A DNA stretch of 64,000 nt from Rhizobacter sp. Root1221 (GTDB taxonomy: Bacteria > Pseudomonadota > Gammaproteobacteria > Burkholderiales > Burkholderiaceae_C): positions 1 through 64,000 of the forward strand of contig NZ_LMDI01000008.1 of NCBI RefSeq assembly GCF_001425785.1, given 5' to 3'. The notes beneath the pieces were generated by a model. That model made no database searches. It had not been told where the DNA came from and saw nothing but the letters and a program-made list of their open reading frames with translations. Made by a program: the position numbers and the translations under genes. Of the stretch, positions 16,540 to 24,456 are shown one piece after another. Each line of letters starts with the position of its first letter. The first letter of the stretch is position 1.

Positions 16540-17747
16540 GTCCTGCCCACTCGGCCCACCAGCGGGTGGCCCAGGCGCGGTGGGCTCTGATGTTCGGCAA
16601 TTTCACCATCGGTTGTGGCGTGATGGTGGTGGCGGGTTCGTTGAACGACCTGATCCGCTCGCTGGACGTGAGCGTCGCGCTCGGCGGGCAGCTCATCGCG
16701 GCCGCCGCCATCGTGATGTCCATCGGCGCCCCGCTGATGGCGGGCCTCGTGGGCGGCTGGGACCGCCGCAAGCTGCTGGTGTGGTCGCTCGGCTGGTATG
16801 CCGCCGGGCACGCGCTGTGCGCCATCGCCCCCAACTACGCCACGCTGCTGCCGCTGCGCACGCTGAGCGTGCTGTCCGCCGCGGTGTTCACCCCGCAGGC
16901 GGCCGCGGTGATGGGGCACGTGGCGCCGCCCGACGAACGCGGGCGCTCCATCATCTTCATCTTCCTCGGCTGGTCGGTGGCATCGGTGGTGGGCATGCCC
17001 ATCCACAGCTTCATCGGCGAGGCCTTCGGCTGGCGCTGGGCATTCGGCCTGGTGGCGGGGCTGTCGGTGGGTGCCGCCTGGTGGCTGTGGCACGTGATGC
17101 CCGCCGGCATCCAGTTGCCGGCCATGCGGCTGGCCGCCTGGCGCGGCGTGTTCACGCACCCCATCCTGATGGCCATCGTGCTGGTGACGGCACTCACCGG
17201 TGCGGGCCAGTTCACGGTGTTCGCGTACCTCGCTCCCTACTACCGCCAGGTGCTGCATGCCAACGCGGCCGAGACCAGCGCCCTCTTCTTCTGGTTCGGT
17301 GCGTTCGGCCTGACCGGCAACCTGCTGCTGTCGCGCTACATCGACCGGCTCGGGGCCGCCCGCATCGTCGCCGGGTCGCTCGCGCTGATGGCGTTGAGCC
17401 TGCTGCTGTGGCCGCTGGCCGCCGGGGTCGTGGCCATGGCGCTCATCATGGTGCCCTGGGGCCTCGGTGGTTTCGCCTCCAATTCCGCCCAGCAGGCCCG
17501 TCTCGGCGGCGCGGCACCCGAACTGGGTTCGGCCCTCATGGCCCTGAACACCTCGGCGATCTACCTCGGCCAAGCCGTGGGGGCCGCCGGTGGCGGCGCC
17601 GTCGTGGCCGCCAATGTCGCCCACGGTGCCAGTCCGGCCCAGGCCTACGACCACCTCCACTGGATCGGGTTCACCTGGATCGTCGTGGCCCTCGGGTTGA
17701 GCACGTGGGCCCATCGCGCGTTGCAAAGGAATGGCGGCCGTGCCTGA
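16536..17747 (+). CDS. MFS transporter
   Basis: A 403-residue major facilitator with twelve predicted membrane helices, of the sugar-efflux/arabinose-exporter-like (DHA1) type. The loop between helices 2 and 3 has GGWDRRKLLVWSLGWY, matching the family's G-x3-D-R/G-R-R motif, and the loop between halves is short. The start overlaps the dehydrogenase stop (ATGA), and the end overlaps the first chrA half by 17 bases, so four genes form one tight transcript. The exported or imported compound is unknown. The longer open frame upstream is a shadow of the dehydrogenase. Confidence 0.87.
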   Translation: MSPAHSAHQRVAQARWALMFGNFTIGCGVMVVAGSLNDLIRSLDVSVALGGQLIAAAAIVMSIGAPLMAGLVGGWDRRKLLVWSLGWYAAGHALCAIAPNYATLLPLRTLSVLSAAVFTPQAAAVMGHVAPPDERGRSIIFIFLGWSVASVVGMPIHSFIGEAFGWRWAFGLVAGLSVGAAWWLWHVMPAGIQLPAMRLAAWRGVFTHPILMAIVLVTALTGAGQFTVFAYLAPYYRQVLHANAAETSALFFWFGAFGLTGNLLLSRYIDRLGAARIVAGSLALMALSLLLWPLAAGVVAMALIMVPWGLGGFASNSAQQARLGGAAPELGSALMALNTSAIYLGQAVGAAGGGAVVAANVAHGASPAQAYDHLHWIGFTWIVVALGLSTWAHRALQRNGGRA

Positions 17748-18315
17748 AACCGCTCTCGAACCCCTGCGCGAACCCCGCTCGTGCGCCCACCTGTTCTGGG
17801 TGTTCACCCGCATGGCGCTCCAGGGTTTCGGCGGTGTGCTGGCCGTGGCACAGCACGAGCTGGTGGAACGGGAACGCTGGCTCTCGCGGGACGAGTTCCT
17901 GGAACTGCTGTCGGTGGGCCAGGTGCTGCCGGGGCCCAACGTGGTGAACCTGTCGCTGATGATCGGCGACCGTTTCTTCGGCCTGCGTGGCGCGGCGTCG
18001 GCGCTCGCCGGCATGCTGCTGGTGCCGCTCGTGCTGATGCTCGGCCTGGCGGTGCTGTATGGGCACCATGCCGACAACCCGCGGGTGGCCGGCGCGCTGC
18101 GCGGCATGGGTGCGGTCTCGGCCGGCCTCGTGCTTGCCACCGCGTGGAAGCTGCTGGGCGGCCTGCGCAAGAACCCGCTCGGCCTGCCCACCTGCCTCGC
18201 GTTCGGCGCCGCCACGGTCGTGCTGGTGGCCGTGCTGCGTGTGCCGCTCGCCTGGGTGATCGCGAGCCTCGGGGGGATCGCGGTGGGGCTGGCCTGGTGG
18301 AGGTTGCGCCCGTGA
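17731..18315 (+). CDS. Chromate transporter ChrA-family protein, first half
   Basis: A 194-residue membrane protein equal to one ChrA domain. It has the signature FGGVLAVAQHELVERERWLSRDEFLELLSVGQVLPGPNVVNLSLMIGD, with the conserved PGPN turn. Half-size ChrA proteins usually occur as adjacent pairs with opposite membrane topology, as here. ChrA proteins export chromate by proton-coupled antiport in characterised members. It overlaps the MFS end by 17 bases and its partner by a GTGA junction. Whether chromate is the real substrate cannot be judged from sequence. Confidence 0.88.
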   Translation: MAAVPETALEPLREPRSCAHLFWVFTRMALQGFGGVLAVAQHELVERERWLSRDEFLELLSVGQVLPGPNVVNLSLMIGDRFFGLRGAASALAGMLLVPLVLMLGLAVLYGHHADNPRVAGALRGMGAVSAGLVLATAWKLLGGLRKNPLGLPTCLAFGAATVVLVAVLRVPLAWVIASLGGIAVGLAWWRLRP

Positions 18316-18851
18316 CCGCCACGCTGCACGCCGCCGACCTGTTCGCGCTGTTCGCGCACTTCACGATGCTCAGCCTGCTGGCCGTGGGCGGCGCCATCAC
18401 CACCGCGCCCGACATGCACCGCTACCTGGTGGCCGAACAGCACTGGCTGACGGACGCCCAGTTCACCGCATCGGTGGCGCTGGCGCAGGCGGCCCCGGGG
18501 CCGAACGTGCTGTTCGTCGCGGTGCTGGGCTACAACGTGGCCGGCCTGCCCGGGGCGATGGCCGCCATGGCCGGCATCATGCTCCCGTCCACCACGCTGG
18601 CCCTGTGGGCCACGCGCTGGGGCCGCTCGCGCCGGGAGACCCGGGGCGTTCGCGCCTTCACCCTGGGCATGGCCCCCCTCACGCTCGGGCTGCTGCTGTC
18701 CACTGGCTGGGTGCTTGCGGAACCCTCGCGCCAGATCCCCGGCGCGATGCTGCTGGTGGGGTTGTCGACCGTGGTGATGGCCCGCACCAGGCTGAGCCCG
18801 ATGTGGCTGGTGGCGCTCGGTGCCGTGGCAGGAGCGGCAGGTTACGCCTGA
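18312..18851 (+). CDS. Chromate transporter ChrA-family protein, second half
   Basis: A 179-residue partner of the preceding gene, starting at GTG 18312 inside its stop codon. It has the paralogous signature (MLSLLAVGGAITTAPDMHRYLVAEQHWLTDAQFTASVALAQAAPGPN) and about six hydrophobic helices. The two proteins together make up the equivalent of a full-length long-chain ChrA. The last 10 bases overlap the end of the convergent secreted DUF302-like gene. The longer open frame upstream is a shadow of the first half. Confidence 0.87.
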   Translation: MTATLHAADLFALFAHFTMLSLLAVGGAITTAPDMHRYLVAEQHWLTDAQFTASVALAQAAPGPNVLFVAVLGYNVAGLPGAMAAMAGIMLPSTTLALWATRWGRSRRETRGVRAFTLGMAPLTLGLLLSTGWVLAEPSRQIPGAMLLVGLSTVVMARTRLSPMWLVALGAVAGAAGYA

Positions 18852-19369
18852 AGGACCAGCTGGCGCGTGACCTCGGGCACTTCGGTGTCGCTCTCGAAGG
18901 CCAGGGCTTCATCCACCAAGCTGGGCAGGTCGGCCAGGTCGTGACGCACCTCGGGGGTCATGCCGTCGGGCAGTTCATCGAACGTGCCGTCGGAAAACCA
19001 GACCTCGGTGGTGCCCCCTTCGCCCTGGTGCACCGTGACGCTCAACAGCAGCGCAGGCATTTCGTTGGGCCCGTCCATGGACACTGGCGTGCCGCCCTGG
19101 GACGATTCCAGCACGATGATGAGGCGGGGTTCGAAGGTCTCTCGCTCGGCCCGGCCGTGTGGCGCGGCCTGCTGGAGACGGGCCATGATCGTCAGGCCAT
19201 GGCGCAAGGCGGAAGCCTCGATGCGGGTGACGGTGTCCTGGACACTGTATCGGCTCACGCGGCTGTGCACGGGCCGGTCGTCGGTGCCCATCGCTCGGGT
19301 GCCACCGCTCAGTGCCGCGAGGATCATCGCTGCACCGCCTGTCATCCAGAAGCGAAACGGATTCTTCAT
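18842..19369 (-). CDS. Exported DUF302-like protein
   Basis: A 175-residue protein with a signal peptide (MKNPFRFWMTGGAAMILAALSGGTRA). Its domain resembles DUF302 in layout: DTVTRIEASALRHGLTIMARLQQAA, then a strand carrying RLIIVLESSQGGTPV, and a final TVHQGEGGTTEVWFSDG strand. The match is weaker than for typical members. DUF302 function is unknown; some members occur with metal or sulfur genes. AAGGAG precedes ATG 19369 and a promoter lies just upstream, so it is a single gene. It ends 10 bases inside the convergent chrA gene. Confidence 0.7.
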   Translation of the reverse strand: MKNPFRFWMTGGAAMILAALSGGTRAMGTDDRPVHSRVSRYSVQDTVTRIEASALRHGLTIMARLQQAAPHGRAERETFEPRLIIVLESSQGGTPVSMDGPNEMPALLLSVTVHQGEGGTTEVWFSDGTFDELPDGMTPEVRHDLADLPSLVDEALAFESDTEVPEVTRQLVLQA

Positions 19370-19393
19370 GAGAGCTCCTTCGCGCAGAGGTAC

Positions 19394-19422
19394 GGACCAT
19401 ACGACCCGGCGGCGCCCCGATC
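19394..19422 (-). promoter_or_regulatory. Candidate sigma-70 promoter of the DUF302-like gene
   Basis: On the minus strand TTGATC (19422-19417) and TATGGT (19399-19394) are spaced by 17 bases, each matching the consensus at four of six positions. Transcription would begin near 19387, leaving a short leader with AAGGAG before ATG 19369. The remaining intergenic sequence to 19600 contains an AT-rich stretch and a GC-rich hairpin near the rlmB end but no gene. Confidence 0.5.
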
Positions 19423-19600
19423 AAGCGCTTCCAAACGGTAGAAACGTAATAAATTGTTTCCTAGGGAGACGGGGAGGGAGTGCCCGTTTTTTAAGCAGCC
19501 GGGGGCCCTCTCCTGCTGCGTCGCAACACCGCATTCGGGACGTGCCGCGCGCGCGGCGCGGCAGGCCCTTCATCGCACTCGGGAATTGCGCCCGGCAGGT

Positions 19601-20347
19601 TCACACCTTCTCGGTGCCTCGGCGCTGGCGCACGGCTTCGTAGAGGCAGATGCCGCTCGCGACGGACACGTTCAGGCTTTCCACCGCGCCCGCCATGGGC
19701 AAGCGGACGAGCTCGTCGCACGTCTTCGTGGTGAGCTGGCGCATGCCGGCACCTTCGGCGCCCAGCACCAGCGCCACCGGTCCCGTGAGGTCCAGGTCGT
19801 AGAGGGACTGGGTGGCCTGGTCAGACGTGCCGATGATGCGGATGTCCCGCTCCTTCAGCTCGTTGAGCGTGCGCGCGAGGTTCGTGACCATGAAGTACGG
19901 CACGGTCTCGGCCGCTCCCGAGGCCACCTTGGCCACGGTGGCGTTGACCCCCACGGCGTGGTCCTTCGGCGCGATCACGGCGTGCGCACCGGCCCCGTCG
20001 GCCACCCGCAGGCAGGCGCCCAGGTTGTGCGGGTCGGTGATGCCGTCCAGCACCAGCAGCAGCGGCACGGCATCGACCGCGTCGAGCGTGTCGTCGAGCG
20101 AATGGCTCATGGCGGCGGCTTCCACCCGTGCCGCCACCCCCTGGTGGCGCGGCGAGCCGCAGAACTTCTGCAGGCGGTCGTCGTCGCTGTCGATCAGGCG
20201 CACACCGGCCTCGCGCGCGCGTTCGAGGAACTGGCGCATCCGCGGGTCGCGGCGGCTGGCGTCGAAGTGGATTTCGGAAACGGACTTCGGTGCAGTCTTC
20301 AGGCGCACCGTGACGGCGTGGAAGCCGAAGAGGATCTTGTTGCTCAT
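19601..20347 (-). CDS. rlmB: 23S rRNA (guanosine-2'-O)-methyltransferase RlmB
   Basis: A 248-residue SpoU-family enzyme. An N-terminal substrate-binding domain starts NKILFGFHAV. The SPOUT methyltransferase follows with the knot motifs LDGITDPHNLGACLRVADGAGAHAVI, ALVLGAEGAGMRQL and LPMAGAVESLNVSVASGICLYE. It methylates the ribose of G2251 (E. coli numbering) in 23S rRNA. ATG 20347 overlaps the stop of the CheY-like gene as ATGA. In many proteobacteria rlmB follows rnr (RNase R); that neighbour is absent here and a signalling pair takes its place. Confidence 0.93.
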   Translation of the reverse strand: MSNKILFGFHAVTVRLKTAPKSVSEIHFDASRRDPRMRQFLERAREAGVRLIDSDDDRLQKFCGSPRHQGVAARVEAAAMSHSLDDTLDAVDAVPLLLVLDGITDPHNLGACLRVADGAGAHAVIAPKDHAVGVNATVAKVASGAAETVPYFMVTNLARTLNELKERDIRIIGTSDQATQSLYDLDLTGPVALVLGAEGAGMRQLTTKTCDELVRLPMAGAVESLNVSVASGICLYEAVRQRRGTEKV

Positions 20348-20730
20348 CCGCGAATGGTAGCCGCCCTGGCTGCCAGCACCTGATCCACCACCGCCACGAG
20401 CTCGTTGTACTGGAACGGCTTGGCGAGGTACGCGTCGCAACCGGCCGCGAGGATGCGCTCGGCATCGCCCTTCATCGCCAGCGCCGTCAACGCCACCACC
20501 TTGATGCCGGCGGTGGCAGCCTCGGATTTCAGCAGCCGGGTCACCGACAGTCCGTCGATGCCGGGCATCTGCACGTCCATCAGGATCAGGTCGGGCGGGT
20601 CGGCGCGCGCACGATCGAGGCCGGCTTCCCCGTCCGGCGCCGTCAGCACCACGTGGCCCGCGCGCTGCAGCAGCAGCTGCGCGAGCTTCAGGTTCTGGGG
20701 GTTGTCTTCGATCACGAGCACGCGGGCCAT
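20344..20730 (-). CDS. CheY-like single-domain response regulator
   Basis: A 128-residue protein consisting only of a receiver domain: the acidic pair is in VIEDNPQN, the phospho-accepting Asp is in LILMDVQMPGIDG, the Thr in VALTALAM and the Lys in LAKPF. With no output domain it acts by protein contact or phosphotransfer. Its start overlaps the stop of the hybrid kinase and its stop overlaps rlmB, both as ATGA. The cognate kinase is therefore almost certainly the upstream gene. Confidence 0.92.
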   Translation of the reverse strand: MARVLVIEDNPQNLKLAQLLLQRAGHVVLTAPDGEAGLDRARADPPDLILMDVQMPGIDGLSVTRLLKSEAATAGIKVVALTALAMKGDAERILAAGCDAYLAKPFQYNELVAVVDQVLAARAATIRG

Positions 20731-23546
20731 CAGACGTTCTCCTCCACGTGGCGGTGCCGTGCCAGCGCACGCCGCACCTCGGCCAGCAGGCTTGCCGGCA
20801 GGAACTCCGCCTTCTCGAGCACCTGCTGGACCTGTCCGTGCAGCGTGGTGCGGTCCTCGTTGTTCAGGAGCTTGGCAGTCAACACGATGATCGGAATGTC
20901 CGCCGTGGCGGGGTCGGCACGCAGCGCCCGCACTACATCGAAGCCGGACACGGCCGGCATCATCAGGTCCAGGATGATGAGGGCCGTGGACCCGTCGCGC
21001 GCGAGGGCCAGCGCCTCCGCCCCGCCATAGGCCCCCACCGGCATGAACCCTGCCACTTCCAGGTGCTTGCTCACGAGGGTGACGGCCTTCGGATCGTCGT
21101 CCACGACCAGCACGCGGGCGCCCTTGCGGCCGTTGCCGAGGTCGACCGATGCCACCGCGGCCAGCAGGTCATCGGGATCGACCGGCTTGGCCAGCACCTG
21201 CGAGGCCCCCAGGGCGAATCCGCGCCGCCGCTCGTCCGTCACCGACACGATGACCACCGGGATGTTGCGCGTTTCCTCGCGGTCCTTCATGCGCAGCAGC
21301 ATGTCCCAGCCGTCGATGCCCGGCAGGATGATGTCCAGCACGATCACCGACGGACGTTCGTGGCTCGCCAGGTGCAGCCCCTCCTCGGCCGACCTGGCGA
21401 GTTCCACCCGGTAGCCTGCCCCTTCGAGGTGACTCACGATCATGCTGGCCGCCCGCGCGTCGTCCTCGACGACCAGCACCACCGGGGCATCCTTCGACGG
21501 CGGCAACGCCGCCACCACGGCCCGGCCCGTCACGTCGGGTGCCAGGCGGATCTGCTCGGCCGTGGCCTCGCGCCAGGGCAGCCACACGGTGAAGGTGGAG
21601 CCCTGCTCCGGCTCGCTGGTCACCAGCATGCCGCCGCCATGCAGTTCGGCCAGCCGCTTGACCATCATGAGCCCGAGGCCGGTGCCGGCGTACTTGCGTG
21701 ACAGCGATGAGTCGATCTGCACGAACGGCTGGAACAGCCGTTCGAGGTCCTTGCGGGCGATGCCGATGCCCGTGTCGGTCACGCTGATGGCCAGGTAGGC
21801 GGAAAAGGCATCGATGTTCGCGGGCGGGAACGCGCGGGCATACCGCTGGTTGCAGGCCGCCTTCACCTCGGCCGCGGTGGCACGCTGGAGGGACAAGGTC
21901 ACGTGCCCGCCCTCGGGCGTGAACTTCACGGCATTGGCCAGCAGGTTGTAGACGATCTGCTTGGACTTGCGCAGGTCCACCATCAAACTGCCCTGGTCGG
22001 GCTCGCACACCGCGCGCAGCCGCACGTGCTGGGTGCTGGCCTTCTCACGCATCACCGACATGCCGCTGCCCGAGAGCTGGATGGGCTCGAGCGCCTCCAG
22101 CTCGAGCGGTGAATGGCCGGACTCCACCTTCGACAAGTCGAGGATGTCGTTGATCAGCGAGAGCAGGTGCTTGCCGCTCGTGAAGATGTCGGTGATGTAC
22201 TCCCTCTGCTCCGGCGTCAGGTCGCCCACCATGCCGTCCTTCAGGATCTCGGAGAACCCGATCACGGCATTGAGCGGCGTGCGCAATTCGTGCGACATGT
22301 TCGCGAGGAACTCGCTCTTCATGCGGTCGGCCTTGCTGAGTTCCGCGTTCTTCTGCTGGATGTCCTCGCCACGTGCGCGCAGCTGGTCGGCCAGCATGCC
22401 GAGTTCGGTCATCTGCGACAGGTTGTGCAAGGCCACGCCCCATTGCGCGCACAGGCGTTCGAGGAAGCGGCGGTCGCCGTCATCGAGCCGCGTGGCGGCT
22501 GCCAGCACCAGCACCCCGCTGAGGTGCCCCTGGAACATCACGGGCGAAAACAGCACGGTGGCCGGCGACAGCGCGGCCAGGCCCGTTTCGATGCGGAACC
22601 CGCCCTCCTGGCCCACGCCGTTGATCTCGACCGGCAGCATGGTGCGGCCGGCCAGGCCGAGCGGGCCGTCCCCCAGCCGCACCAGCGGCTGGGCATCGCT
22701 GGGTGCCGCGTGGGTGGCCGCCAGGCGCAGCATGCCGCCGATCTCCTCATGGGCGTAGAAGGCCGAGCAGAGGAACTGCGGGTTGCCTGCCAGCACCTGC
22801 AGCGTGCCGTCGACCACGGCATGGCGGTCGGGCTGGCTGTTGTAGAGCGTGAGCGCCTGCGCGTGCAGTTCCTCGTAGCGCGCGTTCTGCGCCACGCGCC
22901 GCTCGGCCTCCTGGCGCGCCACCAGGTCGCGCCGGACGCGCCAGTAAACCACGGGCAGCATCAGCAGTATCACGACGATCAACGTGGCGAATGTGGCCTC
23001 TGTCACCGCGGCGCGGTCGGTCTCCACCTTCTCCCGCTCGGCGAGGAGCCGCTGCTCCTCCCCCGCCATCTCGTCGAGCACGCCGCGGGCGCCATGCAGC
23101 ACGCGGACACCTTCGTCCAGGCGCTGCACCAGGTCCACGGACGAACCGTTCGACCGCATCATCTGTTCCGTGTCGCGGATCACGTTGATGCGGGTCATCA
23201 CAATGCGGCGCAGCTCGGCGAGCCGGTCCTGCTGCGCGGGGTTGTCCAAGGTGAGGCGAGAGACAGTGCCCACGCTGGCATCGAACTTCGCCATCCACTG
23301 GTCACGCCCTTCGGCAAACGCCTCGCGCCGCGACATCATGAAGGCGCGGTGGTCGGCCTCGGCCCGATCGAGGTTCGACTGCAGGCGGGCGACCTCGCCA
23401 ATGACCAGGTGGGTGTGGTTGACGAACTTGGAAGCCTCGAGGGATTCCTGTGCGGAGTTCCAGGAGAAGCCAGCCAGCGCGAGGATCAGCACCGCACCGG
23501 CGGACAGCCCGGCGATTGCCCATTGCCGAACAGACAGTTGCCCCAT
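20730..23546 (-). CDS. Hybrid sensor histidine kinase: CHASE3-GAF-HisKA-HATPase-REC-REC
   Basis: A 938-residue membrane kinase. Helix 1 (about 10-30), a CHASE3-like periplasmic four-helix region (35-180) and helix 2 (about 187-207) are followed by a GAF domain (about 235-400). Then come a dimerisation domain with phospho-His419 in MSHELRTPLNAVIGFSEIL and a HATPase (SKYAGTGLGLMMVKRLAELHGG-type G box). Two C-terminal receiver domains carry the Asp motifs IVLDIILPGIDG and IILDLMMPAVSG. ATG 23546 is preferred to a start 16 codons upstream because GGGAG precedes it. It begins a three-gene coupled unit with the CheY-like protein and rlmB. The stimulus is unknown. The region 23547-23733 holds a short palindrome (TACCG-TGT-CGGTA) but no clear promoter. 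Confidence 0.92.
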   Translation of the reverse strand: MGQLSVRQWAIAGLSAGAVLILALAGFSWNSAQESLEASKFVNHTHLVIGEVARLQSNLDRAEADHRAFMMSRREAFAEGRDQWMAKFDASVGTVSRLTLDNPAQQDRLAELRRIVMTRINVIRDTEQMMRSNGSSVDLVQRLDEGVRVLHGARGVLDEMAGEEQRLLAEREKVETDRAAVTEATFATLIVVILLMLPVVYWRVRRDLVARQEAERRVAQNARYEELHAQALTLYNSQPDRHAVVDGTLQVLAGNPQFLCSAFYAHEEIGGMLRLAATHAAPSDAQPLVRLGDGPLGLAGRTMLPVEINGVGQEGGFRIETGLAALSPATVLFSPVMFQGHLSGVLVLAAATRLDDGDRRFLERLCAQWGVALHNLSQMTELGMLADQLRARGEDIQQKNAELSKADRMKSEFLANMSHELRTPLNAVIGFSEILKDGMVGDLTPEQREYITDIFTSGKHLLSLINDILDLSKVESGHSPLELEALEPIQLSGSGMSVMREKASTQHVRLRAVCEPDQGSLMVDLRKSKQIVYNLLANAVKFTPEGGHVTLSLQRATAAEVKAACNQRYARAFPPANIDAFSAYLAISVTDTGIGIARKDLERLFQPFVQIDSSLSRKYAGTGLGLMMVKRLAELHGGGMLVTSEPEQGSTFTVWLPWREATAEQIRLAPDVTGRAVVAALPPSKDAPVVLVVEDDARAASMIVSHLEGAGYRVELARSAEEGLHLASHERPSVIVLDIILPGIDGWDMLLRMKDREETRNIPVVIVSVTDERRRGFALGASQVLAKPVDPDDLLAAVASVDLGNGRKGARVLVVDDDPKAVTLVSKHLEVAGFMPVGAYGGAEALALARDGSTALIILDLMMPAVSGFDVVRALRADPATADIPIIVLTAKLLNNEDRTTLHGQVQQVLEKAEFLPASLLAEVRRALARHRHVEENV

Positions 23547-23733
23547 GGCCGCGCTCCCAGGATGACAGACCGAGACGCTGTGTGCCCAGTCCACTCCTGG
23601 CGCTGCCTACCGTGTCGGTATGGCTGCGTCAGCTCCCGCTGCGGACCAAAGCTGATACAGGGTGTAACACAGCGACATGAACCCGCCTACCGCATCCGCG
23701 CTAATCCCCTCCCGCCGCCCGCGTGATCAATGC

Positions 23734-24456
23734 CTACACGAGGGCCCGCTTCAGCGCGACCACCCCTGCCAGGATGGCAAAAAAGAACGGCTGGTGGAGC
23801 ATGTACACCGTGAGGGACCAGCGCCCGATCACGGCCAGCCCGCGTGCAGGGGACACCACCGGGCCGCTCAACCAGTGCGGCCGGCGCGCCAGCATCCACT
23901 GCCCGGCGGCCATGCCCCACCACATGATCCCGAGCCACGGCAGCACCGGCACGTAGTCTTCCGTCACCGGTTTGCGGGTCACGAGGCCCAGCCAGTTCAG
24001 CGCGCGCCCGTCGAACAGCGGGTGCTGGATGAACTGCGGCAACAGCACGGCCACCAGCCCCATGAGCCACAGGACCCGTCCCGCCGGCGCCGTCAGGCGC
24101 ACGACCACGAGCATCACCGCAATGCCGTGCAGCACGCCAAACGTGATGAAGCTCTTGGGGAAGATGAACCAGGACCCCGCCGTGACCAGCAACGCACAGC
24201 CCGCCACTTGCGCCCACCGGCGCCAGAACCGCGGCCAGCGCTGCCCTTGTGTGTACGCCACGGCCTGCCCGAGGCCGGCGCAGAAGAGGAAGGTGGAGAC
24301 GATGCAGGTGCGCTGCCAGGTCCAGAATGGGTCGTGGTAGAAGTTCTGGCGGATGAACCGGAAGTGGTTCAGGTCGAACGCGAAGTGGAACGCCACCATC
24401 CACACCACGGCCGCCCCCCGCAGGGCGTCGAGCCTGTCAAAGCGATGGGCAGCCAT
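23734..24456 (-). CDS. Heparan-alpha-glucosaminide N-acetyltransferase-like membrane protein (DUF1624)
   Basis: A 240-residue polytopic protein (about seven helices) beginning with the family signature RFDRLDALRGAAVVWMVAFHFAFDLNHF and containing GVLHGIAVMLVVVRL and GRWSLTVYMLHQPFFFAIL near the end. DUF1624/HGSNAT relatives transfer acetyl or other acyl groups to sugars across membranes. The bacterial substrate is unknown. Its ATG overlaps the dsbD stop as ATGA, so it is co-translated with dsbD. The longer open frame upstream is a shadow of dsbD. Confidence 0.85.
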   Translation of the reverse strand: MAAHRFDRLDALRGAAVVWMVAFHFAFDLNHFRFIRQNFYHDPFWTWQRTCIVSTFLFCAGLGQAVAYTQGQRWPRFWRRWAQVAGCALLVTAGSWFIFPKSFITFGVLHGIAVMLVVVRLTAPAGRVLWLMGLVAVLLPQFIQHPLFDGRALNWLGLVTRKPVTEDYVPVLPWLGIMWWGMAAGQWMLARRPHWLSGPVVSPARGLAVIGRWSLTVYMLHQPFFFAILAGVVALKRALV

